Source: a bacterium BMS3Abin03
GTDB lineage: Bacteria > Bacteroidota > Ignavibacteria > Ignavibacteriales > Ignavibacteriaceae
Direction of reading: 5' to 3'
NCBI GenBank assembly: GCA_002898075.1
Contig: BDSV01000057.1
Span: 1 to 36,054, forward strand
DNA length: 36,054 nucleotides
The position numbers and the translations under genes are program-made. Below, piece by piece: positions 33,854-36,054 of this stretch (the first letter of the stretch is position 1; each line of letters opens with the position of its first letter). The notes beneath the pieces were generated by a model. That model was not told where the DNA came from. It was given only the letters and a program-made list of their open reading frames with translations, and did no database searches.

Positions 33854-36054
33854 CTATTTCAAAAGGATCATCTTTTTTGTTTGTATCAAAGACTTCTCAG
33901 AAACATTCGATCTGGCAATAAGCATATAAAGATATACCCCGGATGGTAATCTTGAGGCGTCAAAATCATAACGGAATCTACCTGCCGGTAAACGGTTATT
34001 ATCTAAAATTACTTTTACCTCCTGACCTGTTATATTATAAATTTTTAATGATACACCCGACTCTTCCGGTAAACCAAATTCTATTTTTGTAGATGGGTTA
34101 AATGGATTCGGGTAGTTCTGATAAAGTGTGTAAACCGTTGGTAAGAAATTGGATAAATATTCCACATCAGTTGTATTCAAAATTATAAAATCAGCATCAG
34201 AAAAGTCGAATACACTACTATCATCTACACTGGTTATTTTTATTTTAAAATCGTTTCCCGGCGGGACGTCCTGAGGAATATTCCACGGGTATTGACCGTC
34301 GCTAAAAGTTGAAGATTTAATAATAGAATGAAATACCTCACCTTTATAAAGTTCTATCTTTACCTTTGCGCTAATGTTATCTGTCCAGTTAATATCATGT
34401 GAAGCACCTGTTTGCCAAATTTCCCCGCCATTAGGTTTCGTTACTGTAAGTTCGGTAGGAAATATAGTAAAATCGGCGTCGGAAAAATCAAATACATTAC
34501 TATCATCTACACTGGAGATCTTAATTTTATAATCATTTCCCGGGGTAAGATCGTTTGGAATATCCCACGGATACTGACCATCGCTAAATGTTGATGCTTT
34601 TATTGTCGAATGGAACGACTCTCCTTTAAATAACTCGATCTTCACTTTCTCACTAATATTATCCGTCCATTTTATATCATGTGAAGAACCTGTTTGCCAG
34701 TTTTCGCCTCCATTCGGTTTAGTTACTAAAATCATCGAAGAAAAAATAGTAAAAGCGGTATCGGAATAATCAAAGACAGTATTATCTTCAACACTTGTAA
34801 TCTTAACTTTATAATCGTTTCCCAGCGGAGTGTTACCCGGAATATCCCATGGGTATTGCCCGTCGCTGAATGTAGAAGCAGTGATAGTAGATTGAAAAGC
34901 CCCGCCTTTATATAATTCAATTTTAACCTTAGCGCTGATGTTGTCGGTCCAGGTAATATCGTGTGTGGAACCTGTTCGCCAGTTTTCACCTCCATTTGGT
35001 TTTGTAACTATAATTTCCGTTCCGAAAATAGAAAAATCATTATCTGAGAAATCAAATACATTACTATCATCTACACTGGAGATCTTAATTTTATAGTCAT
35101 TACCCAATGGAGTATCGGATGGAATATCCCATGGAAACTGACCATCGCTATATGTTGAATCTGTTATAATTGACTGAAAGTTCCCGCCCTTATATAATTC
35201 AATTTTAACCTTAGCGCTAATGTTATCAGTCCAGGTAATATCGTGTGATGAACCTGTTTGCCAGTTTTCACCGCCATTTGGTTTCGTTACAATTATCTCA
35301 TTTGCAAAAATTGTAAAATTGGAATTGGAGAAATCAAAAACGTTACTATCGGCAACACTTGTAATCTTAACTTTGTAATCGTTTCCCGGCTGGGTGTTAC
35401 CCGGAATATCCCATGGATATTGTCCGTCGCTGAATGTAGAAGCAGTGATAGTAAATTGAAAAGCCCCGCCTTTAAATAATTCAATTTTAACTTTAGCGCT
35501 GATATTATCGGTCCAGATAATATCGTGGGTAGAACCTGTTCGCCAGTTCTCTCCTCCATTCGTACTGGTTACTATAATTTCCGTTCCGAAAATAGAAAAG
35601 TCATTATCTGAAAAATCAAATAAATTACTATCATCTACACTGGTGATCTTCACTTTGAAGTCATTACCTAAAGGTAAATTCGGAGGGATATCCCATGGGT
35701 ATTGTCCATCGCTAAATGTAGAAGCAGTGATAGTAGATTGAAAAGCCCCGCCTTTGTATAATTCGATTTTAACCTTAGCACTAATGTTGTCGGTCCAGGT
35801 AATATCGTGTGAGGAACCCGTTTGCCAGTTCTCTCCTCCATTTGGTTTAATTATGGTAATATCATTTCCGAAAATTGTAAAATCAGCATCTGAAAAATCA
35901 AATACATTGCTGTCATCGACACTTGTTATCTTAATCTTATAATCCGCACCAGCCGGAGTGTTTCCCGGAATATCCCATGGATATTGACCATCGCTGAATG
36001 TAGAAGCAGTAATCGTAGATTGAAAGACGCCGCCTTTAAATAATTCAATTTTAA
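33854..36054 (-). CDS. T9SS-exported surface protein with 94-residue tandem repeats (5' truncated)
   Basis: The frame is open through the right window edge, so the N-terminus is missing; the GTG at 35653 is an internal Val codon. At least six complete and one partial copies of a 94-residue module are visible. Each contains KPNGGENWQTGSSHDITWTD, KVKIELYKGG, SDGQYPWDIP and SVDDSNVFDFSD-like segments. This is the fold annotated as a Ser/Thr-rich GPI-anchored-type or Kre9/KNH-like extracellular domain. The last about 90 residues form a T9SS type A sorting domain with YPNPFNPSTKIEFGLP, the GQEV turn and a Lys-rich end. The protein should be exported through the outer membrane and attached to the cell surface or released. 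Confidence 0.93.
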   Translation of the reverse strand, partial: KIELFKGGVFQSTITASTFSDGQYPWDIPGNTPAGADYKIKITSVDDSNVFDFSDADFTIFGNDITIIKPNGGENWQTGSSHDITWTDNISAKVKIELYKGGAFQSTITASTFSDGQYPWDIPPNLPLGNDFKVKITSVDDSNLFDFSDNDFSIFGTEIIVTSTNGGENWRTGSTHDIIWTDNISAKVKIELFKGGAFQFTITASTFSDGQYPWDIPGNTQPGNDYKVKITSVADSNVFDFSNSNFTIFANEIIVTKPNGGENWQTGSSHDITWTDNISAKVKIELYKGGNFQSIITDSTYSDGQFPWDIPSDTPLGNDYKIKISSVDDSNVFDFSDNDFSIFGTEIIVTKPNGGENWRTGSTHDITWTDNISAKVKIELYKGGAFQSTITASTFSDGQYPWDIPGNTPLGNDYKVKITSVEDNTVFDYSDTAFTIFSSMILVTKPNGGENWQTGSSHDIKWTDNISEKVKIELFKGESFHSTIKASTFSDGQYPWDIPNDLTPGNDYKIKISSVDDSNVFDFSDADFTIFPTELTVTKPNGGEIWQTGASHDINWTDNISAKVKIELYKGEVFHSIIKSSTFSDGQYPWNIPQDVPPGNDFKIKITSVDDSSVFDFSDADFIILNTTDVEYLSNFLPTVYTLYQNYPNPFNPSTKIEFGLPEESGVSLKIYNITGQEVKVILDNNRLPAGRFRYDFDASRLPSGVYLYMLIARSNVSEKSLIQTKKMILLK
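34175..36054 (-). repeat. Tandem array of 282-bp coding repeats
   Basis: The conserved CCATTNGG (reverse complement of the PNGG codons) recurs at 34428, 34710, 34992, 35274, 35556 and 35838, exactly 282 bases apart each time; at 35556 the motif has diverged. Nucleotide similarity is high even at third codon positions in some neighbouring units. The array continues beyond the window. Confidence 0.92.

Noticed and set aside
34175-36054. CRISPR array, because of regular repeats
   Set aside because: The 282-bp units are coding, in frame and have no short repeat/spacer alternation. No CRISPR array is seen anywhere in the window.

Overview
The window is AT-rich bacterial chromosome. Several gene families point to the Bacteroidota/Chlorobiota side of the tree, most likely an Ignavibacteria-type organism: a type IX secretion (T9SS) C-terminal sorting domain with the YPNPFNP signature, a PorD (DUF4835) homologue, a PorV/PorQ-like barrel, a bacterial serine palmitoyltransferase, and promoters with the TANNTTTG -7 box in front of the tRNA genes. 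The taxonomic placement is inferred from families and motifs, not from a marker-gene comparison.

Layout. 1-1662 is an accessory, very AT-rich stretch: the 3' end of an unrecognised gene, an overlapping multi-spanning membrane protein, a 46-residue four-CxxC zinc-knuckle protein and a 92-residue orphan. 1663-2292 holds hairpin repeats and no gene. 2293-8889 is mostly housekeeping: the Tex RNA-binding protein, tRNA-Leu(CAA), two small orphans, and a tight gltX-glnS synthetase pair on the minus strand. 9449-11812 is a soluble hybrid histidine kinase with three receiver domains and an eroded ATP-binding site. 11959-17766 is envelope-related: a helix-hairpin-helix/beta-barrel protein in one operon with a PorV-like barrel, a divergent PorD, and a HEAT-repeat cyclophilin.

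17774-21259 holds three genes that together fit bacterial ceramide synthesis: a YghO/bCerS-like acyltransferase, a serine palmitoyltransferase, and a divergent NAD-dependent epimerase/reductase. 21260-22323 has a broken IS200/IS605-type transposase and a small c-type cytochrome. After tRNA-Ala(GGC) come MATE, a secreted FN3-like protein, SpoIID, Maf and a UPF0104 membrane protein, then isocitrate dehydrogenase, YtxH, a DUF948-like protein, an EF-G paralogue, a HIT protein and a MORN-repeat lipoprotein. The window ends with tRNA(CAU) and the 3' part of a T9SS cargo protein built from exact 282-bp tandem repeats.

Structure outside genes: three long intergenic inverted-repeat elements (9269-9379, 22842-22984, 32239-32373) look like MITEs or folded transcripts. 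The three tRNA promoters share one architecture, TTGAYW-N17-TANNTTTG. The most interesting candidates for follow-up are the ceramide gene set, the HhH/beta-barrel plus PorV-like operon, and the two-gene membrane module at the left edge.
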